The notes beneath the pieces were generated by a model. That model was not told where the DNA came from. It searched no databases and worked only from the letters and a program-made list of their open reading frames with translations. From the NCBI RefSeq assembly GCF_011762045.1, contig NZ_JAASQS010000001.1:459868-523867 (forward strand): 64,000 bases of DNA, read 5' to 3'. This DNA comes from Rhizomicrobium electricum. GTDB lineage: Bacteria; Pseudomonadota; Alphaproteobacteria; Micropepsales; Micropepsaceae. The position numbers and the translations under genes are program-made. Positions 19,967 to 28,639 of the stretch are shown in pieces (within the stretch, counting starts at the first letter, position 1; each line of letters opens with the position of its first letter).

Positions 19967-20725
19967 TCAACCTACGATGCTATACCCACCGTCGACGTAA
20001 CAGGTCTGGCCGGTGATGGCGCGGGCGCCGTCGCTGGCAAGGAACGCGGCCAGAGCGCCGACGTCATCGATACCGGCCAGCGGCAGCGGAGCTTTCGCCG
20101 CGGCGTCCTCGATCGAGGCGTCGAAATTCTTGAGGCCGCCCGACGCGCGGGTGCGGATCGGGCCGGGAGAGATCGCATTGACCCGGATACCCTTCTCGCC
20201 GAGTTCCAGCGCCATGTAGCGCACGCACGATTCCAGCGTCGACTTCACCGCGCCCATCATGCCGTAATCGCGCATCGCCTTGGCGGCGCCGATATAGGAC
20301 ATGGTTAGAAGCGCGCCGCCTTTGTCCATCAACGGCTCGGCCAGCTTGGCCATGCGGACGAACGAATGGCAGGAGATGTCCATCGCCTGCGCGAAGCCGT
20401 CCCACGACGAATCCACCACGCGGCCATGCAGATCGGCCATCGGCGCGAAGGCGATCGCGTGCACCAGAAAATCGAGCCGGCCCCAGTCCTTCCGAACGCG
20501 CTCGAACAGCGCTTCGAGCTGGCCCGGCACCCGCACGTCGAGCGGTTCGACGATCGACGCATTGAGGCCCTCGGCCAGCGGGCGGACATAGGGTTCGGCC
20601 TTGGCATTGAGATAGCTGACGGCGAGTTCGGCGCCCTCGGCGTGGAACGCCTTGGCACAGCCGTACGCGATGCTGTCTTTGTTGGCGATGCCGATCACCA
20701 AACCCTTTTTTCCGGTCAATGACAC
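19967..20725 (-). CDS. fabI: Enoyl-[acyl-carrier-protein] reductase (NADH)
   Basis: This is the 252-residue FabI that catalyses the last step of each fatty acid elongation cycle and is the target of triclosan. The cofactor motif GLVIGIANKDSIAYGCAKAF and the active site Tyr-x6-Lys (YGMMGAVK) are present, as is GPIRTRASGG. The chosen start is the GTG at 20725, which gives VSLTGKKGL, the normal position just before the first strand; the preceding GAGAG is a weak ribosome site. An upstream in-frame ATG at 20809 would add an unusual 28-residue Pro/Arg-rich head. It is monocistronic. Confidence 0.93.
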   Translation of the reverse strand: MSLTGKKGLVIGIANKDSIAYGCAKAFHAEGAELAVSYLNAKAEPYVRPLAEGLNASIVEPLDVRVPGQLEALFERVRKDWGRLDFLVHAIAFAPMADLHGRVVDSSWDGFAQAMDISCHSFVRMAKLAEPLMDKGGALLTMSYIGAAKAMRDYGMMGAVKSTLESCVRYMALELGEKGIRVNAISPGPIRTRASGGLKNFDASIEDAAAKAPLPLAGIDDVGALAAFLASDGARAITGQTCYVDGGYSIVG

Positions 20726-20883
20726 GTTGTTCGTCTCTCGATGAATTTCCGGCCCCGTATAGCGCGGGCCTGGCGGAGCCGCCACGCGACGCTCTGGCGC
20801 CGCGGACATGAAAGCAGTGTCAACTACTTCCGCTCCGGTTGCAGCGCGAAGTTTCGCGCCCGATCGGGTCCGCTTACTTTTTT

Positions 20884-20902
20884 GGGGATGTAGCTTAGAT
20901 GG
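20884..20902 (+). other. tRNA-Ala-like 5' fragment in the fabI/chemoreceptor-like gap
   Basis: The 336 nt between the fabI start and the next gene hold no gene. Inside, GGGGATGTAGCTTAGATGG (20884-20902) matches the first 19 nt of a typical bacterial tRNA-Ala at all but one position, with acceptor, U8, A9 and the start of the D arm. The remaining D loop, anticodon arm, T arm and CCA are absent downstream. It is therefore not a functional tRNA. It could be the relic of a tRNA or of an insertion that used one, or chance. Confidence 0.4.
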
Positions 20903-21061
20903 GGAAACCTCCCGCACTCTTCAAGAGGAGTTTTCGCGTTTCGCCGGCCCTGCGACACGGGAGCAAAAAATATCCGCAAGACAATGCGCTGAGCGGCCCG
21001 CCGCGGGCAACATGGACGGCAGGTGTCTCGGAACGAGTCGCAATCGGGCGAAAAAAAGATC

Positions 21062-22747
21062 CTAAGCGGCGGCGGCGCGGCGCTGGATGGCTTCGTGGAC
21101 TTCGGCGTATTCGGCGCCGATCGAATCCACGAAATCGTTATGAACGTTGCGTTCCTGCGCCATGGTGTAGAGGCTGCCGAACTGCTCCAGCATTTCGGCG
21201 AGATGATCTTCCAGGCCGCTCGCATCCTGCGGTGCGCACGCGGCACGGCCGGTCAACGCATCGGCCACCATTTCGAGCGTGTCGCCGATCTCTTCGCGGA
21301 ACGCCAGCCGCGAGGTCGAGGAATCGATCACCGCCAGAAGTTCTTCGCCGCGCAACACCAGGGTGCCGACTTCGGCTTCGGTGCGCTGACGCGCGTCGCG
21401 GATCAGATTGGCGGCAACGCCGAGCGCATCGGTGGCCCGGCCTTCGCCGTCGCGGGCGGTCGCCAGCGATCCGGCGGCGCCGGTCAATTCGTCGAGTTCC
21501 GACAGCCCCGCCGCCGCGGCGGTCTCCAGATGACGGCCGTGGTCCCTCAGTTCGATCGCGATCACCGACAACGGCTTGGCCGCATCGCCGATCTGGGCGC
21601 ATTTGATGGTGGTGTTGAGCGCCATGTACTGGACGTCGTTCTTCAGCCCCTGCACCGCCGCGATGCGCTTGCCGAGCTGGTTGGCGGCCGCCGCCGTCTC
21701 CTGGCCGGTACGCAGCGCCGACGAGTCGGCCTCTTCGATCTCGTTGACCAGCACGAAGGCCTGGTCGATGCGGCCGCCGAGGTCGGCGAGGAACCCGCCG
21801 CCGCTCTTGCCGCCGTAAGCCATGTCGCGCAGCTTGAGAAGCTCGCGGCTGTGTGCGCCCATATCGGCCATCGCCGCTTCGACCACGGTGACTTCCTGAT
21901 GGAATTCCTCGATGGTCGATTTGAGCTGCTGCTCCAACAGGCCGTAGCCGAGCGCCATCAGGCGGCCGTCATAGCCCTGCAATTCCGGGTCGGTCTGCAG
22001 GCGGCGGATGGAATCCTGCACGTGTTCGATGCGCTGGCGGGTGATGTCGCCGATCTGCAGCGCCTGCAACACGCGCACGACGCGCTTCTGGATGTTGCGC
22101 GCGATCCCGGCGACGTCGCCGGCCACCGCCGACACGCGGGCGTAGTGCTCGCCCATCAGCCCGGCGCTTTCCGACAATTCGTTGGGCAGCACCGGCAACA
22201 GCGTGCCGATGCGCGTGGTCAGCGTGGCGCCCTGGATCAAGGCCGACGCGAGACCTTCCTGCAGGCCCATCAGTTCTTCGTCCATCTGGCGCAGCTCTTC
22301 GCGGCCGGACTCGATGCAGTCGGAAATTTCCTGGGCGAAGGATTCGAACGTGGAGCCGGCTTCGGCAATGCCGCTCGACACGATCTTGATGTTGACGGTG
22401 AAGGCCCGCATGTAGGCGAGACTGGCGCGCATGTCGGACACGTATTTCGCCAGCGTCTCGCGATGACGGCCGAGGTCTTCGATGGCGTGCTGGCGGGTGC
22501 GGTGGTTCTCGGCGAGATCGTTGAGGCTCTTGGCGGCGGCGCGAAGGTCGGAACTGGCGGCCGCTACGGCCTTCTCGTCCAGCGCCTCGACCAGCTTTTC
22601 GAGCGAAGCGACCAGCGCGTCGATCCCTTCGATCGCCTGGGTAAGCATTTTGCCCGCCGATAGAAAGTGCCGCTCGATGACCCGGCGCGCCGATTCAAGC
22701 TGCGCAGCCAAATCCGTATTCGCGCCGACTAATACCAAATGACTCAT
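21062..22747 (-). CDS. Soluble coiled-coil protein resembling a methyl-accepting chemotaxis signalling domain
   Basis: This is a 561-residue cytosolic protein with no membrane segment and almost continuous predicted helix. The region QYMALNTTIKCAQIGD followed by SVIAIELRDHGRHLE lines up with the chemoreceptor hairpin (usually ALNAAIEAARAGE...F.VVA.EVR). The canonical Glu and Arg positions that contact CheA and CheW are changed. IGDITRQRIEHVQ in the middle resembles CheZ/CheX-adjacent helices (ILQxQDITRQRIEHV). Start: AGGTGGG lies about 10 nt before the ATG at 22747; an ATG at 22756 is possible. No che gene is near. It may scaffold a polarity or chemosensory array, but the function is unknown. 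Confidence 0.7.
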   Translation of the reverse strand: MSHLVLVGANTDLAAQLESARRVIERHFLSAGKMLTQAIEGIDALVASLEKLVEALDEKAVAAASSDLRAAAKSLNDLAENHRTRQHAIEDLGRHRETLAKYVSDMRASLAYMRAFTVNIKIVSSGIAEAGSTFESFAQEISDCIESGREELRQMDEELMGLQEGLASALIQGATLTTRIGTLLPVLPNELSESAGLMGEHYARVSAVAGDVAGIARNIQKRVVRVLQALQIGDITRQRIEHVQDSIRRLQTDPELQGYDGRLMALGYGLLEQQLKSTIEEFHQEVTVVEAAMADMGAHSRELLKLRDMAYGGKSGGGFLADLGGRIDQAFVLVNEIEEADSSALRTGQETAAAANQLGKRIAAVQGLKNDVQYMALNTTIKCAQIGDAAKPLSVIAIELRDHGRHLETAAAAGLSELDELTGAAGSLATARDGEGRATDALGVAANLIRDARQRTEAEVGTLVLRGEELLAVIDSSTSRLAFREEIGDTLEMVADALTGRAACAPQDASGLEDHLAEMLEQFGSLYTMAQERNVHNDFVDSIGAEYAEVHEAIQRRAAAA

Positions 22748-22954
22748 CGGAGGCATCCCACCTGTGATCTTCCATTGTTGTGCGAAAGAAGCGAAATAGA
22801 GGTAAACGCCGAGGCGGGCCGATTAGGGAATTTCCCGGACATCTCGCCGCGCATAAAGCCTCAACCGTAAACAAGCCGTTAGGATTTGGCCGCGCCCCGA
22901 TAGAGGCAGGCCCACATCTCGCCTCCAGGATGCAAAGCCGGTATAAGACCTAAC

Positions 22955-23497
22955 ATGCGTCACGCTCTCATTTGTCACCCCGATACGCCGTCCACGGTGG
23001 TTTCCGCGATCGAAGTTGAAGTCGCCCGTGCGGCGGCCGGCAACCTGTTGCTGCACTATTTCATCACCGGCCGGGCGGGGCTGCTGGTGCCCGCCTATCC
23101 CTCGCCGGCGACCCGCAAGCGGGCGGACGAGCTGTGGCTGCACACCTGCTTCGAGGCCTTCGTCAAACCGCAAGGCGGTGAGGCGTATTGGGAGTTCAAC
23201 CTGGCGCCGACCTGGGACTGGCAGGTCTATGCCTTGAGTAGCTATCGAACCGGACGGCGTCCGGCGGCAGACGTCACCGTGCCGACGGTCGACGCACGCT
23301 ATGCCCGCGACAGCTGGGACCTGCGGGTGCATTGGGAACTCGCCGCGGCCATCCCCAACGACGGCCCCTGGCAGATGGGCGTCTCCGCGGTGATCGAAGA
23401 CACCAGCGGCACGATCTCCTACTGGGCCTTGAAGCATGCGCCGGGCAAGCCGGATTTCCATCACGCCGATGCGTTCGCGCTGACGGTGGCGCCATGA
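22955..23497 (+). CDS. DOMON-like domain protein
   Basis: This 180-residue soluble protein is rich in beta strands and aromatic residues (LWLHTCFEAFV, YWEFNLAPTWDWQVYAL, SYWALKHAPGKPDFHH) and matches the DOMON-like fold that in other proteins binds haem or sugars. No signal peptide is visible. Its last 4 nt overlap the start of the NamZ-like gene, and this pairing is seen in other alphaproteobacteria, so the two probably share a role in handling cell-wall or sugar fragments. The ligand cannot be told from sequence. Confidence 0.75.
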   Translation: MRHALICHPDTPSTVVSAIEVEVARAAAGNLLLHYFITGRAGLLVPAYPSPATRKRADELWLHTCFEAFVKPQGGEAYWEFNLAPTWDWQVYALSSYRTGRRPAADVTVPTVDARYARDSWDLRVHWELAAAIPNDGPWQMGVSAVIEDTSGTISYWALKHAPGKPDFHHADAFALTVAP

Positions 23498-24696
23498 AAT
23501 TCGGCATCGACCGCCTGCTCGCCGAACCGGATCTGCGGGCGCCGCTGGCGGGAAAGCGCGTCGCCCTGCTCGCCCACCCGGCGTCGATGACCGAAGGCTT
23601 GGTGCATTCGCTCGATGCCCTGGCGGCGTGCAGCGGCATCAAACTGGCGGCGGCGTTCGGACCGCAGCACGGGCTTCGCGGCGACAAGCAGGACAATATG
23701 GTCGAGAGCCCGGATTTTTCCGATCCGGAGCTGGGGATTCCGGTGTTCAGTCTCTACGGCACGGTACGCCGCCCGACCGACGCCATGATGGACACGTTCG
23801 ACGTGCTGCTGGTCGACCTGCAGGATCTCGGCTGCCGCATCTACACCTTCGTCACCACGCTGTTGTATGTGCTGGAAGCGGCGGCCAAGCACGGCAAGAG
23901 CGTGTGGGTGCTCGACCGGCCCAATCCGGCGGGACGGCCGGTGGAAGGAACGATCCTGCGCGACGGCTGGGAGAGTTTCGTCGGCGCCGGACCGCTACCG
24001 ATGCGCCACGGCCTGACCATGGGCGAACTCGGGCACTGGTTCGTGCGCCGGTTCGATCTCGACGTCGACTATCGCGTGATCGAAATGGAAGACTGGCAGC
24101 CGGACGCCGCGCCCGGTTACGGCTGGCCGCTGCACGAACGGGTCTGGGTCAACCCCTCGCCCAACGCCCCGAATTTGTGGATGGCGCGCGCCTATGCCGG
24201 CACCGTGATGTTGGAAGGCACGACATTATCCGAAGGACGCGGCACCACGCGGCCGCTGGAACTGTTCGGCGCACCCGACATCGATGCGCGGGTGGTACTC
24301 GGCGAGATGGCGCGACTGGCGCCGCAATGGACGGCCGGATGCATCTTGCGCGAATGCTGGTTCGAGCCGACTTTCCACAAGCACGCCGGCAAGCTTTGTC
24401 ACGGCGTGCAGATTCATACCGAGGGCCCGGCCTACGATCACGCGGCGTTCCGGCCGTGGCGCTTGCAGGCCCTCGCCTTCAAGGCGATCCGGCGGCTCTA
24501 TCCCGAGTATCCGCTGTGGCGCGATTTCGCTTACGAATACGAAACCGGCAAGCTCGCCATCGATGTCATCAACGGCGGACCGACCTTGCGCGAATGGGTC
24601 GATACGAGGGGCGCGGCGCCGGACGATCTCGAGACGCTAGCGGCAGCCGACGAACGGGCGTGGGAAGAAGAGCGGCAGACGTTTCTGCTGTACTAA
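23494..24696 (+). CDS. DUF1343 / NamZ-type exo-beta-N-acetylmuramidase-like protein
   Basis: This is a 400-residue protein of the DUF1343 family, whose studied member NamZ removes N-acetylmuramic acid from peptidoglycan fragments. Landmarks are GPQHGLRGD near the N-terminus, LDRPNPAGRPVEG and EGTTLSEGRGTTRPLE, which form the active-site region. The start ATG overlaps the stop of the DOMON-like gene (ATGA). There is no signal peptide, whereas the secreted Bacillus enzyme has one, so this version would act on imported or recycled muropeptides in the cytoplasm. That placement is inference. Confidence 0.88.
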   Translation: MKFGIDRLLAEPDLRAPLAGKRVALLAHPASMTEGLVHSLDALAACSGIKLAAAFGPQHGLRGDKQDNMVESPDFSDPELGIPVFSLYGTVRRPTDAMMDTFDVLLVDLQDLGCRIYTFVTTLLYVLEAAAKHGKSVWVLDRPNPAGRPVEGTILRDGWESFVGAGPLPMRHGLTMGELGHWFVRRFDLDVDYRVIEMEDWQPDAAPGYGWPLHERVWVNPSPNAPNLWMARAYAGTVMLEGTTLSEGRGTTRPLELFGAPDIDARVVLGEMARLAPQWTAGCILRECWFEPTFHKHAGKLCHGVQIHTEGPAYDHAAFRPWRLQALAFKAIRRLYPEYPLWRDFAYEYETGKLAIDVINGGPTLREWVDTRGAAPDDLETLAAADERAWEEERQTFLLY

Positions 24697-24702
24697 ACCT
24701 CG

Positions 24703-24839
24703 GTGTCATTCCCGGCCGAGCAAGCGTAGCGCAGCGTCGAACCGGGACCCACTCAGACACAATCCAGATTTCGAAGTGGTTCCCGGATCGCGCTACGGTG
24801 CCAAACGGAAAAATCGTCGTGGCGCGTCCGGGATGACAG
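24703..24839. repeat. Imperfect long palindromic intergenic element
   Basis: TGTCATTCCCGGCCGAGC at the left is mirrored by GCGTCCGGGATGACA at the right, with inner arms CGGGACCCACT and AGTGGTTCCCGG. The pattern TCATxCCCGGC...GGGACCCA...CCGGGATGACA is also found at 37743-37923, so both are members of one repeat family. It fills the whole gap between the convergent NamZ-like and GH3 genes. Confidence 0.75.
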
Positions 24840-24845
24840 TTTGCG

Positions 24846-27530
24846 TTACTGCGGCAGCGTCTGTTCACCTTCGATGGCGAGCGGTGTCGAGGCGACCGCC
24901 TTGGTGAAGCCCGGCTGGCCGCTGCCGACCGATAGCGTGTAGGTGCCCGGCTGCACTTTGATGGTGCCGTCCGGCGTCACGCTGGAAAGATCGCGCGGGT
25001 TGAGATCGAAATGCACGGTCTTGCTCTCGCCCGGCTGCAAAGTGAGGCGTTCGAGTCCGCGCAGCGCGACCCGCGGCATGCCCGGCGCACCCGCGAAGCC
25101 GAGATAAAGCTGCGCCACCTCGTCGCCCGCCACCTTGCCGGTGTTCTTCACCTCGACATCGATACCGAGCTTGTCGCCCGCTTTCAATGTCGGCGCCGAG
25201 AGCTTGAGGTTGCCGTAAGAGAAGGTGGTGTAGGAGAGTCCGTAGCCGAACGGATACAGCGGCTTGCCGCCGTAATAGCGATAGGTCCGGTTCGCCATCG
25301 AATAGTCTTCGAACGCCGGCAGATCCTTGAGCCCGGTGTAGAACGTTACCGGCAGACGGCCCGACGGATTGTAGGCGCCGGAGAGAATGTCGGCGATGGC
25401 GGTGCCGGCCGACTGGCCGCCGTACCACGATTCCAGAATTGCATCGGCGTGCTTGGCGGCCCAATTCACGCTGAGCGCCGAGCCGTTGTAGAGCACCGCG
25501 ATCAGCGGCTTCTTGGTCGCCTTGCGCGCGGCTTTCAAAAGATCCTCTTCCGCTTTGGGCAGATCGAGGCTGGTACGGTCGCCGCCGACGAAGCCGGGCA
25601 CATCGACCTTCATCTCCTCGCCTTCGAGGGCCGGCGTGATGCCGACCACGGCGATCACCACGTCGGCCTTCTTCGCCGCCGCGACGGCGCGCTTCTGCGC
25701 ATCCGCAATCTGCTTGCTCCAAACGAAATGGATAGACATGCGCGGCTCGTAGCCCCGCTCGATCTTCACCTGATAGGAATGGCCCGCTTCGAGATGCACC
25801 ATCGTCATCTTGGCGGTCTGATCGCCGGAGCCGAGGCTGACGATCTCCTTGCCGTCGAGCCACAGCTTGCCGACGCGGGCATCGAGGCCGAGGGCGTAAT
25901 CGCCGGTCTCGGTAGGCGTCAGCGTGCCGGTCCAGCGCACCGCGAACTTCGCCAGCTTGGGCAGATCGGCGATCTGCATGGCGACGCGGCCGCGCTCGTA
26001 ATCGACACCGGCATCGACGCGGGTCATCACCGGCTGGCCGGTGAACTCCTCGCTTTCGAAGAACTCGGCATAAAGGCCTTCCTTGCCGTCGGGCGTCTTC
26101 AGCACCGACGCCGGAACCGCCTTACCGCCGCGCAGGAAATTGGTGCCGGGTTCGTAGACAATCTCGGCATTGGGGAATTGCTTCCTGATGCCGTCGAGCG
26201 CCGACACCGGATTGAGCGGCGTGCCGTTGTAGTTGCCGTAGAGCGGCACCACCTGATCGGCCAGCGGTCCGATCACCGCGATGCGCTTGACGGTCTGCTT
26301 CAAGGGCAACGCGCCCTTGTTCTTCAACAGCACCATCGATTCCCGCGCCGCCTTGAGCGCCAGCGCGGCGTGATCGTCGGAATTGAGCGCGCTTTCCGGC
26401 ACCTGGGCGAACGGCACCATCGATTGCGGATCGAACATGCCGAGCTTCATGCGCGCCAGGAATTGCCGCTTCAGCGACTCGTCGACCACGCTCATCGGAA
26501 CGAGGCCCTGCTTCATCGCCTCGATGTAGCGCTGGTAATCGACGTCGGTCTTGACGTTGAGAGTCCAGGTCGAGCAATCGTTGTCGACGCCGTGCTTGAG
26601 CGAAGCCGCCGCCGCTTCGGCGACGGTCTTGGTGTATTTGTGACCCTCGGCGATGTCGAGAATGGCGTCGCAATCCGACACCACGACGCCCTTGAAGCCC
26701 CACGCCTGGCGCAGCACTTCGTTGAGCAGGTAATCCTGGGCGCACGCGGGCTGGCCGTTGACGCGGTTGTAGGCGCACATCACCGAGCCCGCCTTGCCGT
26801 CGACGATGGCGGTGCGGAACTGGGCGAGATAGGTGTCAACCATATCGTGCTTGGAGGCAGGCACGTCGACGCTATGCCGCGTCGGCTCCGGTCCCGAATG
26901 CACGGCGAAATGCTTGGGCGTGGCGATGGTGCGCAGGTATTTCGGATCGTCGCCCTGCATGCCGGTGACGAACGCCTTGCCGAACTGGCCGGACAGCCAC
27001 GGGTCTTCGCCGTAGGTCTCCTGGCCGCGGCCCCAGCGCGGATCGCGGAAGATATTGACGTTCGGCGACCAGAAGCTCAGGCCCTGATAGATGCCGTGAT
27101 CCTTGTCGTAGCCGACTTCGTTGTATTTGACGCGCGCCTCGGTCGAGATCGCGACGCCCATGTCGTGCACCAGCTTGGGATCGAAAGTGGCGCCGAGGCC
27201 GATCGCCTGCGGGAACACGGTGGCAAGACCGTTGCGCGCCACGCCGTGCAGCGCTTCGCTCCACCAGTTGTAGCCGGGAATGCCGAGCCGCGGAATCGGG
27301 CGCGCCCAGTTGCCGAACTGCGAGGCTTTCTCCTCCACAGTCAGGCGGGACACCAGATCGTCCACCCGCTGTTCGAACGGCAATGCCGTGTTGGTATAGG
27401 CCGGCGGCGGCGGCGCCTTTTTGTTATCGTTATCACTCCAGGGCCAATCAAACGCGGCCGCGCTGTATGTGCTAAGCGCCAACAGCGCGACGGCCGCGGT
27501 GGCCGTGCGCAACATCGAAGCGGACGTCAT
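24846..27530 (-). CDS. Exported GH3 beta-glycosidase with PA14 insert
   Basis: This is an 894-residue glycoside hydrolase family 3 enzyme. An AGGAGA site precedes the ATG at 27530, and a signal peptide ends near STYSAAAF. The N-terminal barrel carries the nucleophile D286 in VVSDCDAI and substrate-binding KHF. A PA14 carbohydrate-binding domain is inserted at roughly 475-620 (GLYAEFFESEEFTG, then WTGTLTPTETGDY). The second catalytic domain continues after it, and a fibronectin III-like domain closes the protein (GLERLTLQPGESKTVHF). SFWSPNVNIFRDPRWGRGQE is typical of beta-xylosidase/beta-glucosidase members. With GH39 and GH79 nearby, a role on xylan-derived oligosaccharides is likely. Confidence 0.93.
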   Translation of the reverse strand: MTSASMLRTATAAVALLALSTYSAAAFDWPWSDNDNKKAPPPPAYTNTALPFEQRVDDLVSRLTVEEKASQFGNWARPIPRLGIPGYNWWSEALHGVARNGLATVFPQAIGLGATFDPKLVHDMGVAISTEARVKYNEVGYDKDHGIYQGLSFWSPNVNIFRDPRWGRGQETYGEDPWLSGQFGKAFVTGMQGDDPKYLRTIATPKHFAVHSGPEPTRHSVDVPASKHDMVDTYLAQFRTAIVDGKAGSVMCAYNRVNGQPACAQDYLLNEVLRQAWGFKGVVVSDCDAILDIAEGHKYTKTVAEAAAASLKHGVDNDCSTWTLNVKTDVDYQRYIEAMKQGLVPMSVVDESLKRQFLARMKLGMFDPQSMVPFAQVPESALNSDDHAALALKAARESMVLLKNKGALPLKQTVKRIAVIGPLADQVVPLYGNYNGTPLNPVSALDGIRKQFPNAEIVYEPGTNFLRGGKAVPASVLKTPDGKEGLYAEFFESEEFTGQPVMTRVDAGVDYERGRVAMQIADLPKLAKFAVRWTGTLTPTETGDYALGLDARVGKLWLDGKEIVSLGSGDQTAKMTMVHLEAGHSYQVKIERGYEPRMSIHFVWSKQIADAQKRAVAAAKKADVVIAVVGITPALEGEEMKVDVPGFVGGDRTSLDLPKAEEDLLKAARKATKKPLIAVLYNGSALSVNWAAKHADAILESWYGGQSAGTAIADILSGAYNPSGRLPVTFYTGLKDLPAFEDYSMANRTYRYYGGKPLYPFGYGLSYTTFSYGNLKLSAPTLKAGDKLGIDVEVKNTGKVAGDEVAQLYLGFAGAPGMPRVALRGLERLTLQPGESKTVHFDLNPRDLSSVTPDGTIKVQPGTYTLSVGSGQPGFTKAVASTPLAIEGEQTLPQ

Positions 27531-27620
27531 CGAATCTCCTCCCAGGAGTGTTCTTTGCCTTATCCTAATCCTGGGAGGACGGCGGTCGCAAACCGCCGAA
27601 AGCCTAGCCTTTAGTCGATT

Positions 27621-27911
27621 CTAGTCACGATCGCGGCATCGCCGGTCGTACTCGTCGCGGCCGCCGTGCTCACGCCAATACGGTGTACCGAGGTCGAGAT
27701 CGCACGGGTTGGTTGCCGCCCCGATGGCCGCGCCGCCGACGGCGCCAATCGCTGCGCCGGTACCGGGCGCGCCCGCCATTGCCCCGATGATCGCACCACC
27801 CGCGGCGCCAAGTCCGGCGCCCGATACGGCGCGATCGCCCGTACTCGTACCGCAGCCGGCCAGACCGAGGGCCAGCACCGCGGCCATCGAAGCGCTTTTC
27901 CAGAGCATCAT
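27621..27911 (-). CDS. Glycine-zipper lipoprotein
   Basis: This is a 96-residue lipoprotein. The lipobox is LAGC after a short hydrophobic signal, so Cys20 is the acylated residue. The mature part begins with two glycine-zipper hairpins (GAGLGAAGGAIIGAMAG and GAAIGAVGGAAIGAA) of the YMGG/SlyB-like kind, which insert in membranes, then a charged tail with two Cys. GGGAG precedes the start. Function is unknown; such proteins often respond to envelope stress. It is transcribed alone. Confidence 0.82.
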   Translation of the reverse strand: MMLWKSASMAAVLALGLAGCGTSTGDRAVSGAGLGAAGGAIIGAMAGAPGTGAAIGAVGGAAIGAATNPCDLDLGTPYWREHGGRDEYDRRCRDRD

Positions 27912-28067
27912 TGCACACTCCCTTTGTCGCGTTCCATTTCACAACGCCTGCGACGCCTGGAGGTGCCCGAAAAGTGGTTTGGCGGGTGGCGGCGCAGCCG
28001 GCGCCGACAAGGGTTGTGGGGGGGAGAGCCGCCGCCGTCCCGCCGCCACCCGCCAATTCGTATTCGC

Positions 28068-28499
28068 CTACGGCGTGTGCGTCGCGCCCGACTTGGCGAG
28101 CGACTTCAACTCCGACGAACTCAACCGTGTTGTGTAGCCGCCGCTCTGGCGCGCTTCGAGCGACGACACCGGAATCGCCACGGTCTCGGCGCCCATGCCG
28201 AGATGCTTTTCCATCGTCACCGACACCGCCTGCTGGCCTTGCGTATCGGTGGTCATCGCCGCGACGGTGCCGATCTTCTTGCCTTTCGTGTTGTAGATCG
28301 CCTGGCCGGTAAGATTGGCCGAGGTGGGGTTGGAATGGCTCATCATCGAATCGCCGTGCATCGGCGTGTTCGACGGCATGGTCGATTGATTGGAAGCCGG
28401 CCCCTGATTCATCGGCGACGGCGGCGGCGATGTGGTCTGTGCCCACAGCGGTGCCGTACAGCACGCGCCCAGCAGCAGAGCGAAAATGGCAGTCTTCAT
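28068..28499 (-). CDS. Exported PRC-barrel protein (paralogue 1)
   Basis: This 143-residue protein has a signal peptide (MKTAIFALLLGACCTAPLWAQ), a Pro/Ser/Met-rich linker of about 45 residues and a C-terminal PRC-barrel-like domain (LTGQAIYNTKGKKIGTV...). The domain ends with LSSSELKSLAKSGATHTP. A second copy of the same design is encoded at 32406-32768, with matching LTGQxIYNTxGxxIGTV and the same NATNTP/GATHTP end. The chosen ATG is at 28499; upstream in-frame starts would hide the signal. It probably sits in the periplasm, role unknown. The 156 nt to the lipoprotein gene hold only GC-rich sequence. Confidence 0.8.
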   Translation of the reverse strand: MKTAIFALLLGACCTAPLWAQTTSPPPSPMNQGPASNQSTMPSNTPMHGDSMMSHSNPTSANLTGQAIYNTKGKKIGTVAAMTTDTQGQQAVSVTMEKHLGMGAETVAIPVSSLEARQSGGYTTRLSSSELKSLAKSGATHTP

Positions 28500-28639
28500 C
28501 GGGGTTCCCTCGCACTCCAGCCCCTTGGCGCACCACGCGCGACAAAAAGCGTAGCCGCCGGTTAAGCGGATCGCTGTGATTATGTTGGGACAATCGCCGC
28601 GAGACTGCGCAAAAACGCGAAAACCGGGCTGGGTTCGTC

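Noticed and set aside
20884..20960. Functional tRNA-Ala gene
   Set aside because: Only the first 19 nt match; no anticodon stem, T arm or matching acceptor 3' strand follows.
25011..27614. Long open frame on the plus strand opposite the GH3 gene
   Set aside because: Antisense shadow; no homologous motif, while the minus-strand product is a full GH3 enzyme.
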